A stretch of 64,000 nucleotides of DNA, taken from NCBI RefSeq assembly GCF_030063185.1, contig NZ_JASISP010000001.1:186001-250000 (forward strand), given 5' to 3'. Both the position numbers and the translations under genes were made by a program. The notes under the pieces are model-generated. The model did not search any database and was not told where the DNA came from. It saw only the letters and a program-made list of their open reading frames with translations. The DNA comes from Arthrobacter sp. H35-D1. GTDB taxonomy: Bacteria > Actinomycetota > Actinomycetes > Actinomycetales > Micrococcaceae. This document shows positions 1 to 9,050 of this stretch, piece by piece (the stretch's first letter is position 1; each line of letters opens with the position of its first letter).

Positions 1-704
1 CTGGTCACGGCGCGGCGCAGATCGGAGGCGTTGGCGCCGGGCTCGGCCAGCATCATGCCGGCTCCCGCCACGGTTTCACGGGCCAGCACCTGGGCGATTT
101 CCGGCGCCAGTCCAAGCGCCTCTCCTGCCGCAGCCATGGCTTCGGCCAGGTAGAAGGCGTAGGCCGGTCCTGAACCGCTGATTGCGGAAACGGCGTTCTG
201 CTGCTCCTCGGGAACATCGAGAACCACGCCGGAGCCAGCAAAGATCTCATGCGCGTTCGCCAAGTGGTGCTCTTCAACGCTGGAACCGGCGGACAGGGCA
301 ACTACGCCGCGACCAACCTTCAACGGGGTGTTGGGCATCGAACGCACAACGGGCTGCCCCGGCCGCAATCCGCCCTCAATCTGCGCCAGGGAAACGGCGG
401 CGGCTACGCTGATGACAACAGCGTTGGGGTCAAGAGCTTCGGCAACTTCCCGGCACATGTCAACGATTCCCACGGGCTTCACACCCAGGATCACCACGCT
501 GGCGCCTTGGACAGCCTGTTGATTCGCACCGGACTCTTCATTGGAAGCCAGTGCCGTAATGCCGTGGCGCTCAACCAATTCGTTGGCGCGCTCGGGGCGC
601 CGCACCGTCACTGTCACCGACGTCGGGGAAACTCCGGCGGCAAGCATGCCGCCCAGAATTGCCTCGCCCATGGACCCGCAACCAAGAAACACAATTTTTT
701 TCAT
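1..704 (-). CDS. proC: Pyrroline-5-carboxylate reductase ProC, C-terminus beyond the window
   Basis: Catalyses the last step of proline synthesis, NAD(P)H-dependent reduction of pyrroline-5-carboxylate, in the cytosol. The visible 234 residues begin with a Rossmann nucleotide-binding segment (LGCGSMGEAILGG, about residues 7-19). The conserved SMPNTP stretch lies at 122-127 and the ISGSGPAY signature of the dimerisation domain at about 175-182. The family is about 270 residues long, so roughly 35 are missing at the left edge. Two adjacent ATGs (707 and 704) are possible starts; 704 gives MKKIVFLG. No frame break is seen. It is separated from the next minus-strand gene by 375 bases holding strong hairpins, so it is probably transcribed alone. 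Confidence 0.95.
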   Translation of the reverse strand, partial: MKKIVFLGCGSMGEAILGGMLAAGVSPTSVTVTVRRPERANELVERHGITALASNEESGANQQAVQGASVVILGVKPVGIVDMCREVAEALDPNAVVISVAAAVSLAQIEGGLRPGQPVVRSMPNTPLKVGRGVVALSAGSSVEEHHLANAHEIFAGSGVVLDVPEEQQNAVSAISGSGPAYAFYLAEAMAAAGEALGLAPEIAQVLARETVAGAGMMLAEPGANASDLRRAVT

Positions 705-910
705 CATGTCCCCATCATTGCTTTGCCGCGGCAGCGCATGCAAACGAAGCACCAGTTTGCCCCAGCACGCGCGACCCATTTGACACGAATGCCCGGACGC
801 CCTGGACTCCAAAAATAGGTTAATGGCAAACGCACAGCTTGCGTCCCGGCTATTCTCAACCACGGGCCGTAGTCTCTTAATTACCTCATAAGGGTGCGAG
901 TGATGATCGG

Positions 911-997
911 ACTGGTCTTGTCCTGAAGACCAGTCAAATCGCCGGAGAACTCGCCAGTGTTTCCCCCCATCCACTGGCGCAGGCTCTCCGGCGATTT
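911..997 (-). terminator. Two stacked hairpins between the isomerase gene and proC
   Basis: Bases 705-1079 hold no convincing gene. They hold a 9-bp perfect hairpin (911-919 with 926-934). Next to it is a two-part hairpin in which 936-948 pairs with 985-997 (13 bp, perfect) and 952-959 pairs with 972-979 (8 bp, perfect) around a C-rich loop. Lying just 3' of the minus-strand isomerase gene, the structure probably ends that transcript. The T-run is poor, so this is inference. Confidence 0.6.
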
Positions 998-1079
998 CAC
1001 GTTAAAGTCACTTTTGCCGCGCCCGTCAACTCGACGCCCGCGGCCAAGCAGGCAGTTGACCGCGCCAGGCGCATGCCTG

Positions 1080-1931
1080 CTAGGAAAGCGTCTGGCCCAA
1101 GTGCACCCGGGCGAATTCCAGCGTTTCAGCCAACCATTCTTCGCGTTGCCCAGCCCCCTTGGCCTTGCGGGTGGAGATTTCGGCGACCACTGCGCCGTCG
1201 AACCCGTTGTTGGCGATGTGCGCAAGCACCTCAACACATTCCTGCGTGCCGTGGCCCGGGATCAGGTGTTGATCCTTGGTTGAGGGCGAGGTGCCGTCGG
1301 TGAGGTGGATGTGCCGCAACCTCGAGCCCAGGGCCTTGACCGCGTCAAGGCTGGAGGCGTCGGCGGTGGCTGCATGCGAAAAGTCCCACGTGACATCCTG
1401 GTAGTCCTGCGAAACGGGGTCCCAGTGTGGCAGATAAGCCAACGCTTCCCGCCCGCGCACGCGCCACGGGTACATGTTTTCAACGGCAATGCGAATGCCG
1501 AATGCGTCCGCCACATCGCGCACGCCCTGGGCAAACGTCTCGGCGTAGTCGTTCTGCCAGCGGAAGGGTGGGTGCACCACCACGACGTCGGCGCCGACGT
1601 CCACCGCCATCTGGGCCGACCGCTGGACCTTGTTCCAAGCACTTCCCCACACTTGCTGCGTCAGCAAAAGAGTCGGGGCGTGGATGGCGACAATGGGCTG
1701 CTCGTAGCGCTCTGCCAACCGATTCAATGCGGATGAATCCTGGCTGTCGCCGTTGTGCGTCACCAGCACTTCGATGCCGTCGTAGCCAAGGTCGGCGGCA
1801 ATCGCGAAACCGTCATGCACCGACAATGGATACACGGAGGCCGTGGAAAGCGCCACGGGGATTGGGCGCTTGGGGCTCTCCGAGACTTCCTCTGGCTGGT
1901 CGTCTGGTGCATTGCTTGGTACTTGCGTCAT
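1080..1931 (-). CDS. Sugar phosphate isomerase/epimerase (TIM barrel, AP_endonuc_2 family)
   Basis: A 283-residue protein with the xylose-isomerase-like TIM barrel pattern. Probable metal ligands are His in IVAIHAPTLLL and VVVHPPF, Glu in AVENMYPW, Asp and His in TWDFSHAA, His in RHIHLTDG and a late Glu in VVAEI. Such proteins isomerise or epimerise sugars or inositol derivatives, but the substrate cannot be read from sequence. The first 25 residues are acidic and look disordered. It lies 6 bases downstream of the Ppx/GppA phosphatase gene in the same direction, so the two are probably co-transcribed. This pair is common in actinobacteria. Confidence 0.85.
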   Translation of the reverse strand: MTQVPSNAPDDQPEEVSESPKRPIPVALSTASVYPLSVHDGFAIAADLGYDGIEVLVTHNGDSQDSSALNRLAERYEQPIVAIHAPTLLLTQQVWGSAWNKVQRSAQMAVDVGADVVVVHPPFRWQNDYAETFAQGVRDVADAFGIRIAVENMYPWRVRGREALAYLPHWDPVSQDYQDVTWDFSHAATADASSLDAVKALGSRLRHIHLTDGTSPSTKDQHLIPGHGTQECVEVLAHIANNGFDGAVVAEISTRKAKGAGQREEWLAETLEFARVHLGQTLS

Positions 1932-1937
1932 CTCTGC

Positions 1938-2924
1938 CTACTCCGTGTCCGAATTTCTCAGCTTACCAACGTGCGCCGGCGGGTCCAGCGGGCCATCAAA
2001 AACCAGCTGGTCGAGGCGCCGCAGGATCAGGCCTTCGCGCAGCGCCCAAGGACTGATTTGCATGGTTGTCACATTGAATAATTCAAGGGCACTTTGCGCC
2101 ACCAAAGCCCCGGCCAACACCTGCGGGGCGCGGGGCGCGGAGACGCCGGGCAGGTACAGCCTGTCGGCGGAGGACATCGCGGAGAGTCGCTGGGACCACA
2201 GCCCAAGATCGCTCAGGTGCAGTTCGCGGCGCACGTAGGGCCCCATGGACGACGGCGCAGCCCCCGTAATGCGCGCCAACGCCCGGAACGTCTTGGAAGA
2301 GCCCGTGACGATGTTGGGCGCCCCCAGCTCTTGCGTGGCGGCAATGGGTTCCTTGAGCGTTGCCTTGATGTGCTTGCGCAGGTGCTTGATGCTCTTGGCC
2401 GTGGGAGGGTCCTCTGCCAGCCACTCGCGGGTCAGCCGCCCGGCACCCAGCGGTACCGAATGCGCCAGGTCCGGGAGTTCGTTGGATCCTTGCGAGATTT
2501 CAAAGGATCCGCCGCCAATGTCCAGGTTCAAGATGGTCCCGGCACCCCAGCCGTGCCAACGACGCACGGCGAAGAACGTCATGGCGGACTCTTCCTCACC
2601 GGTGAGCTCGGTCAGGCGGATGGTGGTCTCATGCTGGACCCGGGCCAACACTGCGGCGCCGTTGGTTGATTCCCTGATGGCCGAGGTGCAAAACGCCAGA
2701 AGGTCCTTGGCCTGGTGCTTGGCCGCAAATTCCCACGCTTCAAGGATGAATTCAATCAGCTCCCGCTGTCCCTGATCGTTGATGTTCCCGTCTTCGTCCA
2801 GGTGTTTCACCAGGCTCAGCGGGCGCTTGTGGGAAGCGTAGGGAACGGGGTTGGCTCCCGGGCGCGCATCGACAAGGAGCAAGTGGACTGTATTGGACCC
2901 GATGTCGAGCACGCCTAATCTCAT
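1938..2924 (-). CDS. Ppx/GppA family exopolyphosphatase or pppGpp phosphatase
   Basis: An ASKHA-fold phosphatase of about 328 residues, cytosolic, acting on polyphosphate or guanosine pentaphosphate. The first phosphate motif is VLDIGSNT at residues 5-12 and the second is LDIGGGS at about 134-140. The start at 2924 (MRLGVLDIGSNT) follows family usage. An ATG six codons earlier (2942) has a purine-rich stretch directly in front and is a real alternative. The length fits the short actinobacterial Ppx form, which lacks the extra C-terminal HD-like domain of E. coli Ppx. Which substrate is preferred cannot be judged from sequence. Confidence 0.88.
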   Translation of the reverse strand: MRLGVLDIGSNTVHLLLVDARPGANPVPYASHKRPLSLVKHLDEDGNINDQGQRELIEFILEAWEFAAKHQAKDLLAFCTSAIRESTNGAAVLARVQHETTIRLTELTGEEESAMTFFAVRRWHGWGAGTILNLDIGGGSFEISQGSNELPDLAHSVPLGAGRLTREWLAEDPPTAKSIKHLRKHIKATLKEPIAATQELGAPNIVTGSSKTFRALARITGAAPSSMGPYVRRELHLSDLGLWSQRLSAMSSADRLYLPGVSAPRAPQVLAGALVAQSALELFNVTTMQISPWALREGLILRRLDQLVFDGPLDPPAHVGKLRNSDTE

Positions 2925-2960
2925 GGAACCATTATTCTCCATCCACCCCCTTTCCATGCG

Positions 2961-3018
2961 AAAGGCCGCCTGCCGGCGATGCAACAATTGTGTTGCATCG
3001 CCGACAAGTGGCCTTTTT
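2961..3018 (-). terminator. Hairpin terminator after topA
   Basis: An 11-bp perfect stem (2975-2985 with 2992-3002) with a 6-base loop is enclosed by an outer pairing of AAAGGCC (2961-2967) with GGCCTTT (3010-3016). It lies between the topA stop and the ppx start. On the plus strand it ends in five T, on the minus strand in three. Confidence 0.7.
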
Positions 3019-3039
3019 GAGCCGACGCAAACTGCGAGG

Positions 3040-5814
3040 CTATTTCTTGGCAGGCGCCTTTTTCTTGGGCGCAGCCTTGGGCGCAGCTTTCTTGGCCGGC
3101 GCCTTGGTGGTGCGCTTCACCGGTCCTCGCTCGCGCTTGTCCGCCAAAAGTTCGACGGCGGTTTCCCGAGTCAGCTCCTCAACATCGGTTCCGCGGGGCA
3201 CGGTGATGTTGGTGACGCCGTCGGTGATGTAAGCCCCGAAACGGCCTTCCTTGACCACAATGCTCTTCCCCGAGACGGGGTCTTCGCCAAACTCGGCCAG
3301 CGGCGGCACCGCGGCCCGGGCGCCGCGCTGCTTGGGCTGGGAGTAAATCTCCAGCGCCTGTTCCAGGGTGGTGCTGAAGATTTCCTCTTCCGTGCCGATG
3401 GAACGGGAGTCTGAGCCCTTCTTCAGGTATGGACCAAACCGGCCGTTCTGGACAGTGATCTCATTGCCTTCGGCATCTTCACCCAGGACGCGCGGCAGGC
3501 TCATGATGGCCAGCGCTTCCTCCAGCGTGATGGTGTCAACGCTCATGGTCTTGAACAGCGAGCCGGTGCGCGGCTTGGCCTTGACCGGCTTCTTCGGCGG
3601 CTTCGGCTTGCCGTTCTTGTAGTATTCCACCGGCTGGTTGGCGATTTCCTCGGCCGTCATCTCCGGGATGAGCTCGGTGACGTAGGGTCCATAGCGGCCG
3701 TTCTTGGCCACCACGGAGTGCCCCGAAACAGGGTCGACGCCGAGCACGCGCTCCTCGGGGGCTGCCGTGTCCATGAGCTCCTGCGCCTTGGCGGGCGTGA
3801 GCTCGTCGGGGGCCAGGTCCTCGGGCACGTTGGCGCGCGCTGCCTCGATGATTTCCCCGGTCTTGGGGTCCAGCGTGGGGACGGTGCTTTCCAGGTACGG
3901 GCCAAACTTGCCCACGCGCAGCACCAGGGTGTCGGTGATGGGCATCGAGTTGATGTCGCGGGCGTCAATGTCGCCGAGGTTGTTCACAATGCTCTGGAGT
4001 CCGACGTCGTCCCCGTCACCAAAGTAGAAGTGCTTGAGCCAGTCGGAGCCCTGCTCCTGGCCGTTGGCAATCCTGTCCAGGCCGGTTTCCATGCCGGCAG
4101 TGAATTCGTAATCCACGTAGTCGGTGAAGTGAATTTCCAGCAGGCGCACCACGGAGAACGCAATCCAGCTGGGAACCAGGGCGGAGCCCTGCTTGCGGAC
4201 GTAGCCGCGGTCCATGATGGTTGAAAGCGTGGAGGCGTAGGTGGAAGGGCGGCCAATGTCTCGCTCTTCCATTTCCTTCGTCAGCGACGCTTCGGTGAAA
4301 CGCGGCGGCGGGGAGGTGTCGTGGCCGTTGGCCTGGACATCGGCGGCCGTCAGGGCGTCGTCTTCCTTGACGTTGGGCAGGCGGCGGTCCGAATCGTCGG
4401 AGTCGTTGCGCGACTCGTCGCGGCCTTCCTCGTAAGCAGCCAAGAAACCGCGGAACGTGATGACCGTGCCGGAGGCCGAGAACTCTGCATCCTTGCCGTC
4501 GGCAGCGCCGCCAGCAGCCGTGGCACCCAACTTGATGGTGGCCGTGGAACCCTTGGCGTCCGCCATCTGGGAGGCGACGGTGCGCTTCCAAATCAGCTCG
4601 TACAGCTTGAACTCGTCCCCGCGCAGGGCACTGGCCACCTGGGCCGGGGTGCGGAAGGAGTCGCCGGCGGGGCGGATGGCCTCGTGGGCTTCCTGCGCGT
4701 TGGAGCTCTTGTTGGCGTAAACGCGCCTGGCCGTCGGCACAAACTCGGGCCCGTACAGTTCCGACGCCTGGCGGCGGGCCGCGTTCACGGCCTCGTCGCT
4801 CAGCGAGGATGAATCCGTACGCATATACGTGATGTAACCGTTTTCGTACAGGCGCTGGGCAGTTGACATCGTCGACTTGGAGGTGAAGCGCAGCTTGCGC
4901 CCAGCTTCCTGCTGGAGGGTCGACGTCGTAAACGGCGGCGCCGGACGGCGGGTGTACGGCTTGTGCTCCACGGAGCGGACGGCAAAGGGCGCGTCCTGCA
5001 GGCCCGTGGCCAGTGCCTTGGCGGCCACCTCGTCCAAGTGCGTGACGTTCTTGCCTGTCAGCTCGCCCTTGTCGTTGAAGTCGCGGCCGGAAGCCACGCG
5101 CAGACCGTCCACGGCGGCCAGCTTGGCGTTGAATTTCTCACCGGTTTCAGGGGTGAACGTGCCGGCGAGGTCCCAGTAGTTGGCGGACCGGAACGCCATG
5201 CGCTCACGTTCACGCTCCACCACCATGCGGGTCACCACGGACTGCACCCGTCCGGCGGACAGTTTCGGGGCCACCTTGCGCCACAGCACCGGGGAAAGCT
5301 CGTAGCCGAACAAGCGGTCCACCACGCGACGGGTTTCCTGCGCGTCCACCAAGTCGGTGTCCAGTTCGCGCAGGTTTCCCATGGCGCGCTGCAACGATTC
5401 CTTCGTGATTTCAGCAAACGTCATGCGGTGCACGGGCACCTTGGGCTTGAGCACCTCGAGCAGGTGCCACGCGATCGCCTCGCCTTCGCGGTCCCCGTCA
5501 GTTGCCAGGTAAAGTTCGTCGGCGTCCTTGAGCTGCGCCTTGAGCTCGGCAACCTTCTTTTTCTTGTCCGGGGAGATCACATAGTACGGCTTGAAATCGT
5601 GGTCAAGGTCGATGGCGAACTTGCCGATCGAGGTCTTCTTCAGTTCCGCAGGGAGCTCGGAAGGCTGCGGGAGGTCGCGGATGTGACCGATGGAGGCCTC
5701 GACGACGAACCCCTCGCCCAAGTACTTGGCGATGGTCTTGCTTTTGGCAGGGGACTCGACGATAACGAGCTTTTTGCCGGTCTTGGGCTTGCTGGCTGCT
5801 GCCTTGCTGGGCAC
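3040..5814 (-). CDS. topA: DNA topoisomerase I (type IA)
   Basis: Relaxes negatively supercoiled DNA through a 5'-phosphotyrosine intermediate. The start is GTG at 5814, because AGGAG sits 4 bases upstream and the family begins just before KKLVIVESPAKSK; the frame upstream has no homology. The product is 924 residues. The Toprim domain carries the acidic motif DGDREGE at 106-112. The catalytic tyrosine is Tyr330 in GYITYMRTDS. The C-terminal part has several topo C-terminal repeats (for example GRFGPYLKKGSDS and GRFGAYITDG) and a Lys/Ala-rich tail (PAKKAAPKAAPKKKAPAKK). There are no Cys4 zinc fingers. That layout is typical of actinobacterial TopA. A hairpin follows the gene. Confidence 0.98.
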   Translation of the reverse strand: MPSKAAASKPKTGKKLVIVESPAKSKTIAKYLGEGFVVEASIGHIRDLPQPSELPAELKKTSIGKFAIDLDHDFKPYYVISPDKKKKVAELKAQLKDADELYLATDGDREGEAIAWHLLEVLKPKVPVHRMTFAEITKESLQRAMGNLRELDTDLVDAQETRRVVDRLFGYELSPVLWRKVAPKLSAGRVQSVVTRMVVERERERMAFRSANYWDLAGTFTPETGEKFNAKLAAVDGLRVASGRDFNDKGELTGKNVTHLDEVAAKALATGLQDAPFAVRSVEHKPYTRRPAPPFTTSTLQQEAGRKLRFTSKSTMSTAQRLYENGYITYMRTDSSSLSDEAVNAARRQASELYGPEFVPTARRVYANKSSNAQEAHEAIRPAGDSFRTPAQVASALRGDEFKLYELIWKRTVASQMADAKGSTATIKLGATAAGGAADGKDAEFSASGTVITFRGFLAAYEEGRDESRNDSDDSDRRLPNVKEDDALTAADVQANGHDTSPPPRFTEASLTKEMEERDIGRPSTYASTLSTIMDRGYVRKQGSALVPSWIAFSVVRLLEIHFTDYVDYEFTAGMETGLDRIANGQEQGSDWLKHFYFGDGDDVGLQSIVNNLGDIDARDINSMPITDTLVLRVGKFGPYLESTVPTLDPKTGEIIEAARANVPEDLAPDELTPAKAQELMDTAAPEERVLGVDPVSGHSVVAKNGRYGPYVTELIPEMTAEEIANQPVEYYKNGKPKPPKKPVKAKPRTGSLFKTMSVDTITLEEALAIMSLPRVLGEDAEGNEITVQNGRFGPYLKKGSDSRSIGTEEEIFSTTLEQALEIYSQPKQRGARAAVPPLAEFGEDPVSGKSIVVKEGRFGAYITDGVTNITVPRGTDVEELTRETAVELLADKRERGPVKRTTKAPAKKAAPKAAPKKKAPAKK

Positions 5815-5938
5815 GGTACTCCTACAGGGAATGAACGGGGACGAACGGCGTCCCCCAGAGCCTAGTTCACCATATTTTTGCAGTGAACGCGTATTGTGCA
5901 AAAAATCGAAGACAAAATTTGCGGCCTAAACACCGCTG

Positions 5939-6688
5939 CTATTCGTTCTCGTCGTCAAAGGAAATGGCCTTGATGGCGGGCAGTGCCGAGAGCTCCTGCA
6001 GGAGCGTGCCGCGTGGTGCCAGGCCTTCGATTTCCAGCTCAACTTCAACGAGATCCGGCCCGTTGGGGACGCTTTCCTCATTCAGCGCCCGGCCCAGCAC
6101 CCCGCTGCCCAAGTGTTCCATCGGCCGGGTGGTAAAGCCCTGAATCTGAAAGCCAAGGTTCGTGCAGCTTTGCAGGATTTCCCGCAACGCCCCCGTCCCG
6201 TCCACATACGTCACCTGCAGCGCGTGGTAGCGCCGCCCCGACACTCGCAGCCGGGCAATGACCTTGGCATACACCACAACCACCAGAAAATACGCGCCCG
6301 TGGTGAACGCGGCCGGCAGCAACAGCCCGGCCCCGGCCGCCGAGCCCACCGCTGCCGTGAGCCAGATCGAGGAGGCAGTGGTCAGCCCGCGCACCTTGTT
6401 CCTGCGCACAAACACCAGGCCGGCGCCAATGAAGCCAATCCCCGTCACAATCTGTGCGGCCACCCGCGAGGGGTCAAGCCGGACAAGGTTGGCCTCAAGC
6501 ACATCGGAAAAACCATATTTGCTGACCACCATGAACAGTGCCGCCCCCAAGCCCACCAGCGCGTGGGTGCGCATGCCGGCTGACTTGTTGTTGATCTGCC
6601 GTTCCAGCCCAATCAAGGTGGGAAGCACCACGGCGGCCAGCAGGCACAGCAGGATGGCCCACCACGGGGCGTTGCTTCCCAGGACCAT
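5939..6688 (-). CDS. MgtC/SapB family membrane protein
   Basis: A 249-residue protein with an N-terminal membrane half of four or five helices and a soluble C-terminal half. The family core is visible: PTLIGLERQ near residue 23, GMRTHALVGLGAALF, IVTGIGFIGAGLVF and RGLTTASSIWLTAAVG, a charged and glycine-rich pattern diagnostic of MgtC/SapB. The C-terminal 90 residues resemble an ACT-like regulatory domain. MgtC proteins act in magnesium limitation or modulate ATP synthase and potassium transport in some pathogens; the role here is unknown. The gene is separated from the methyltransferase gene behind it by a very long hairpin. Confidence 0.85.
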   Translation of the reverse strand: MVLGSNAPWWAILLCLLAAVVLPTLIGLERQINNKSAGMRTHALVGLGAALFMVVSKYGFSDVLEANLVRLDPSRVAAQIVTGIGFIGAGLVFVRRNKVRGLTTASSIWLTAAVGSAAGAGLLLPAAFTTGAYFLVVVVYAKVIARLRVSGRRYHALQVTYVDGTGALREILQSCTNLGFQIQGFTTRPMEHLGSGVLGRALNEESVPNGPDLVEVELEIEGLAPRGTLLQELSALPAIKAISFDDENE

Positions 6689-6743
6689 GGCGACTCCTCA
6701 GCGTTGCTCCCACGGTACCCCCACCACAAAACCCCCACCACAA

Positions 6744-6806
6744 ATTCGAGTTTGCAGTAGTTGGCAATGTTTCCGTCAAACATTGCCAACTACTGCACAC
6801 TCGAAT
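6744..6806. repeat. Near-perfect 29-bp inverted repeat (hairpin)
   Basis: Arms 6744-6772 and 6778-6806 match at 28 of 29 positions around the 5-base loop CCGTC. It lies between two minus-strand genes, just 3' of the methyltransferase stop at 6827. It is much longer than a normal terminator stem and is followed by no T-run on the minus strand. A 13-base direct repeat (CCCCCACCACAAA, 6718-6730 and 6732-6744) abuts it. Confidence 0.85.
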
Positions 6807-6826
6807 CCCCTGGGCTGGCTGCAGGT

Positions 6827-8527
6827 TTAGGCAGGGAGCAGGAAGCCGTCCCTGACCAGGTTGCACACCTCGCCGTAAAGGCTTTCGGAGAACTCGTCGT
6901 CGGGTCGTTCCAGCAAGGCTGCGAGCGCGCCGATCAACTGGCCCACGGTGAGGTCGCCGTCGCTGGCGGAGACAAATCCAGCCAGTTCAGTGCTGAGCAG
7001 GTTGGTGCGGCGCAGCCCCGCGCCTTGCCGCAGCAGGATCACCCCGGGGTGTTCGGCGCCCGGGCGTTGGTGGCGTTCCTCGGTGACGTCCCCGGCCACC
7101 ACCAGCAGTTCGTCCAGGATGGATTCGCGCGCATCCAGCCAGGCTTCACGGTCCAACGTGGCGGCCAGGTGCGGGCCCACAGGCTGTTCGACGGGGTAAA
7201 GGATTTCCTCAAAGCGGGTGTCGGTGCTGAACTTGCAGCCGTGCGCCGCGTCCATGCCGGCGACTCCCTGGACTCGGGATTCCAGGACCGCGGCTTCCGG
7301 CCGTCGCAGCAGGATGTAGCCAAAGCCCACGCCGGCCACGTTCCGGGAGGCAAAATCGAGCATGTAGTCCTCGTAAGCGGCGGCGTAGGCATCGGAGTCC
7401 CGTCCCTGTGAGGCGTCCTGCAACCAGGTTTCGGCGTAGCTGCCCGGGCTGACCTGCTCGCGCTGGATGAACCAGGCCTGCACCCCTTCCCCAACCCACT
7501 GCCGGGGGCGGGCGGACCACGCTCCGGGGGCACCGGCGTCGTCCTTGGTAACCTCCCAGTTGCCCAGCATTTGGGCCGTCCCGCCGGGGGCCAGGATGCT
7601 TGGCAGCTCGCGGACAAGGCTCTCCACGATCGCGTCCCCGGCCAGTCCGCCGTCGCGGTAGGTGAACTGTTCGGTGCTGCGCTCACCGCCGTGCCGGGGC
7701 GTGATGACGAAGGGCGGGTTGGAGACGACCAGGTCGAAACTCTCCCCGGCGACGGGTTCCAGCAGGCTGCCCAGGCGCAGGGACACGCGCGGATTGGCGG
7801 TGCTTGGCTCGAAGTCGGCAGGGCCCAGGCCCAGCGCCGGGGCGTTCAGGAGCAGGTTGAAGCGGGTGAAGGCCAGGGCGCGGACGGAAATGTCGGTGGC
7901 CACGACGGTTTTGGCGTGGTGCAGCAGGTGGAACAGCTGGATGCCGCAGCCGGTTCCTACGTCCAAGGCACGGTCCACGGGGCGGCGAATGGTGCCTTGG
8001 GCCAGCGTCAGCGACGCCTGCCCAATGCCCAGGACGTGGTCGTGGCGCAGCACGCCGGGGCGCTGGTGGGCGCCGAGGTCGCTGGCCACCCACAGGTTGG
8101 TGTCTTCCCCGCCCTCCTCGGCGGCCGGCCAGCCATAGGGGCGCAGGTCGATGGCGGCGCGCACCATCGCCGTGGTTTTCATGTTCTTGCTTGTGCTGTC
8201 CGTGCCGGGCACCGCTTCAACGATTCCCATGGTCGTCAGCGTCTTGATGTCGAGGCTGGGCAGGGCCGCAGCGACTTCCTCGGCGGGGATGCTGTGGGCC
8301 AGCAGCCACAAGCGCACGACGGCGGCCAACGGCTCCGCACGGCCGTGCAGCACCAGCGCGGCCGGCACCGTCTGGTCCCGGCCCAGCGCTTGGTGGGCTT
8401 CCTCGCCCAGGAGCTCCGCCACGCCGTCGACCGTGTAGTCAAGGGCCAGCAGATCGGCAGCGAGGGCGGTCAGCAGGTCCGGGATGTCGCTGCGTGGTGC
8501 GTCCGGCACGGTGGAGAAATCAGTCAT
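6827..8527 (-). CDS. Class I SAM-dependent methyltransferase with N-terminal extension
   Basis: A 566-residue protein. The SAM-binding glycine motif DVGTGCG is at 189-195 and the catalytic NPPF motif at 270-273. NPPF is the signature of methyltransferases that modify an amide or exocyclic amino nitrogen, such as PrmC and HemK or N6-adenine and rRNA enzymes. About 185 residues precede the catalytic domain and about 200 follow it; this three-part layout is common to a set of uncharacterised actinobacterial proteins. The start ATG lies inside the end of the upstream DUF3052-type gene (8-base overlap), indicating translational coupling. The target cannot be named. Confidence 0.85.
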   Translation of the reverse strand: MTDFSTVPDAPRSDIPDLLTALAADLLALDYTVDGVAELLGEEAHQALGRDQTVPAALVLHGRAEPLAAVVRLWLLAHSIPAEEVAAALPSLDIKTLTTMGIVEAVPGTDSTSKNMKTTAMVRAAIDLRPYGWPAAEEGGEDTNLWVASDLGAHQRPGVLRHDHVLGIGQASLTLAQGTIRRPVDRALDVGTGCGIQLFHLLHHAKTVVATDISVRALAFTRFNLLLNAPALGLGPADFEPSTANPRVSLRLGSLLEPVAGESFDLVVSNPPFVITPRHGGERSTEQFTYRDGGLAGDAIVESLVRELPSILAPGGTAQMLGNWEVTKDDAGAPGAWSARPRQWVGEGVQAWFIQREQVSPGSYAETWLQDASQGRDSDAYAAAYEDYMLDFASRNVAGVGFGYILLRRPEAAVLESRVQGVAGMDAAHGCKFSTDTRFEEILYPVEQPVGPHLAATLDREAWLDARESILDELLVVAGDVTEERHQRPGAEHPGVILLRQGAGLRRTNLLSTELAGFVSASDGDLTVGQLIGALAALLERPDDEFSESLYGEVCNLVRDGFLLPA

Positions 8528-9050
8528 GCACCAAGCCTAACGAGTCCGGCATGGGCCCAAGCGACGGCCGCGGCGAGCTCGTTGGGAGTGTGCCGTGGCT
8601 GTTGTTGTAGGTTTTGCCCGGCTTGGGGTGGGTGAATTTGAGCGCAGACCATGTTTCGTCCACCCTCAAGCAGGTGCTTTCGACCAAGCCGTGCGAATAC
8701 CCGATCCTTACGACTGCGGCAAGGGTGAGGTCCGTGCCATGCTTCCTTGCCTTGGGCCACGACACCCACAGCATCCCGGATTGCGCCAGGTGCGCCTTGA
8801 GCTCGGGGAAGGCGCTTGTCATCTCGACTTGTGTGGTGGTGAACAGATGCAGGTAGTCGAACCCACCGTTTGCTTCGGGTGGGATGGCGAGCGGGGGCAG
8901 CTGCATGGCCGACACGGCGGAAGGCGGCGCTGCCAGCAGGAAGGCGCGGTTTCCCGGCTCGAGGCCCATTTTCTGCGCAACTGTTCGTACAGGACGCTCA
9001 GGGGGCTCAGGGTGCTGTGCACTTTCAGGGGTGGATGAGGCATTGTTCAT
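8520..9050 (-). CDS. DUF3052-like protein
   Basis: A 176-residue soluble protein. The conserved block is MLWVSWPKARKHGTDL, then VVRIGYSHGLVESTC, VDETWSALKFTHPKPGKTYN. It resembles DUF3052-type proteins, in which a short alpha/beta domain reports whether an amount or sign is sensible; no enzymatic role is established. The first 25 residues are Ser/Pro/Glu-rich and probably disordered. Its start overlaps the stop of the VOC gene upstream by 4 bases and its stop overlaps the methyltransferase start, so three minus-strand genes form a coupled unit. Confidence 0.7.
   Translation of the reverse strand: MNNASSTPESAQHPEPPERPVRTVAQKMGLEPGNRAFLLAAPPSAVSAMQLPPLAIPPEANGGFDYLHLFTTTQVEMTSAFPELKAHLAQSGMLWVSWPKARKHGTDLTLAAVVRIGYSHGLVESTCLRVDETWSALKFTHPKPGKTYNNSHGTLPTSSPRPSLGPMPDSLGLVHD

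Noticed and set aside
4963-5865. 300-residue plus-strand frame opposite topA
   Set aside because: Antisense of the conserved Toprim region; composition artefact.
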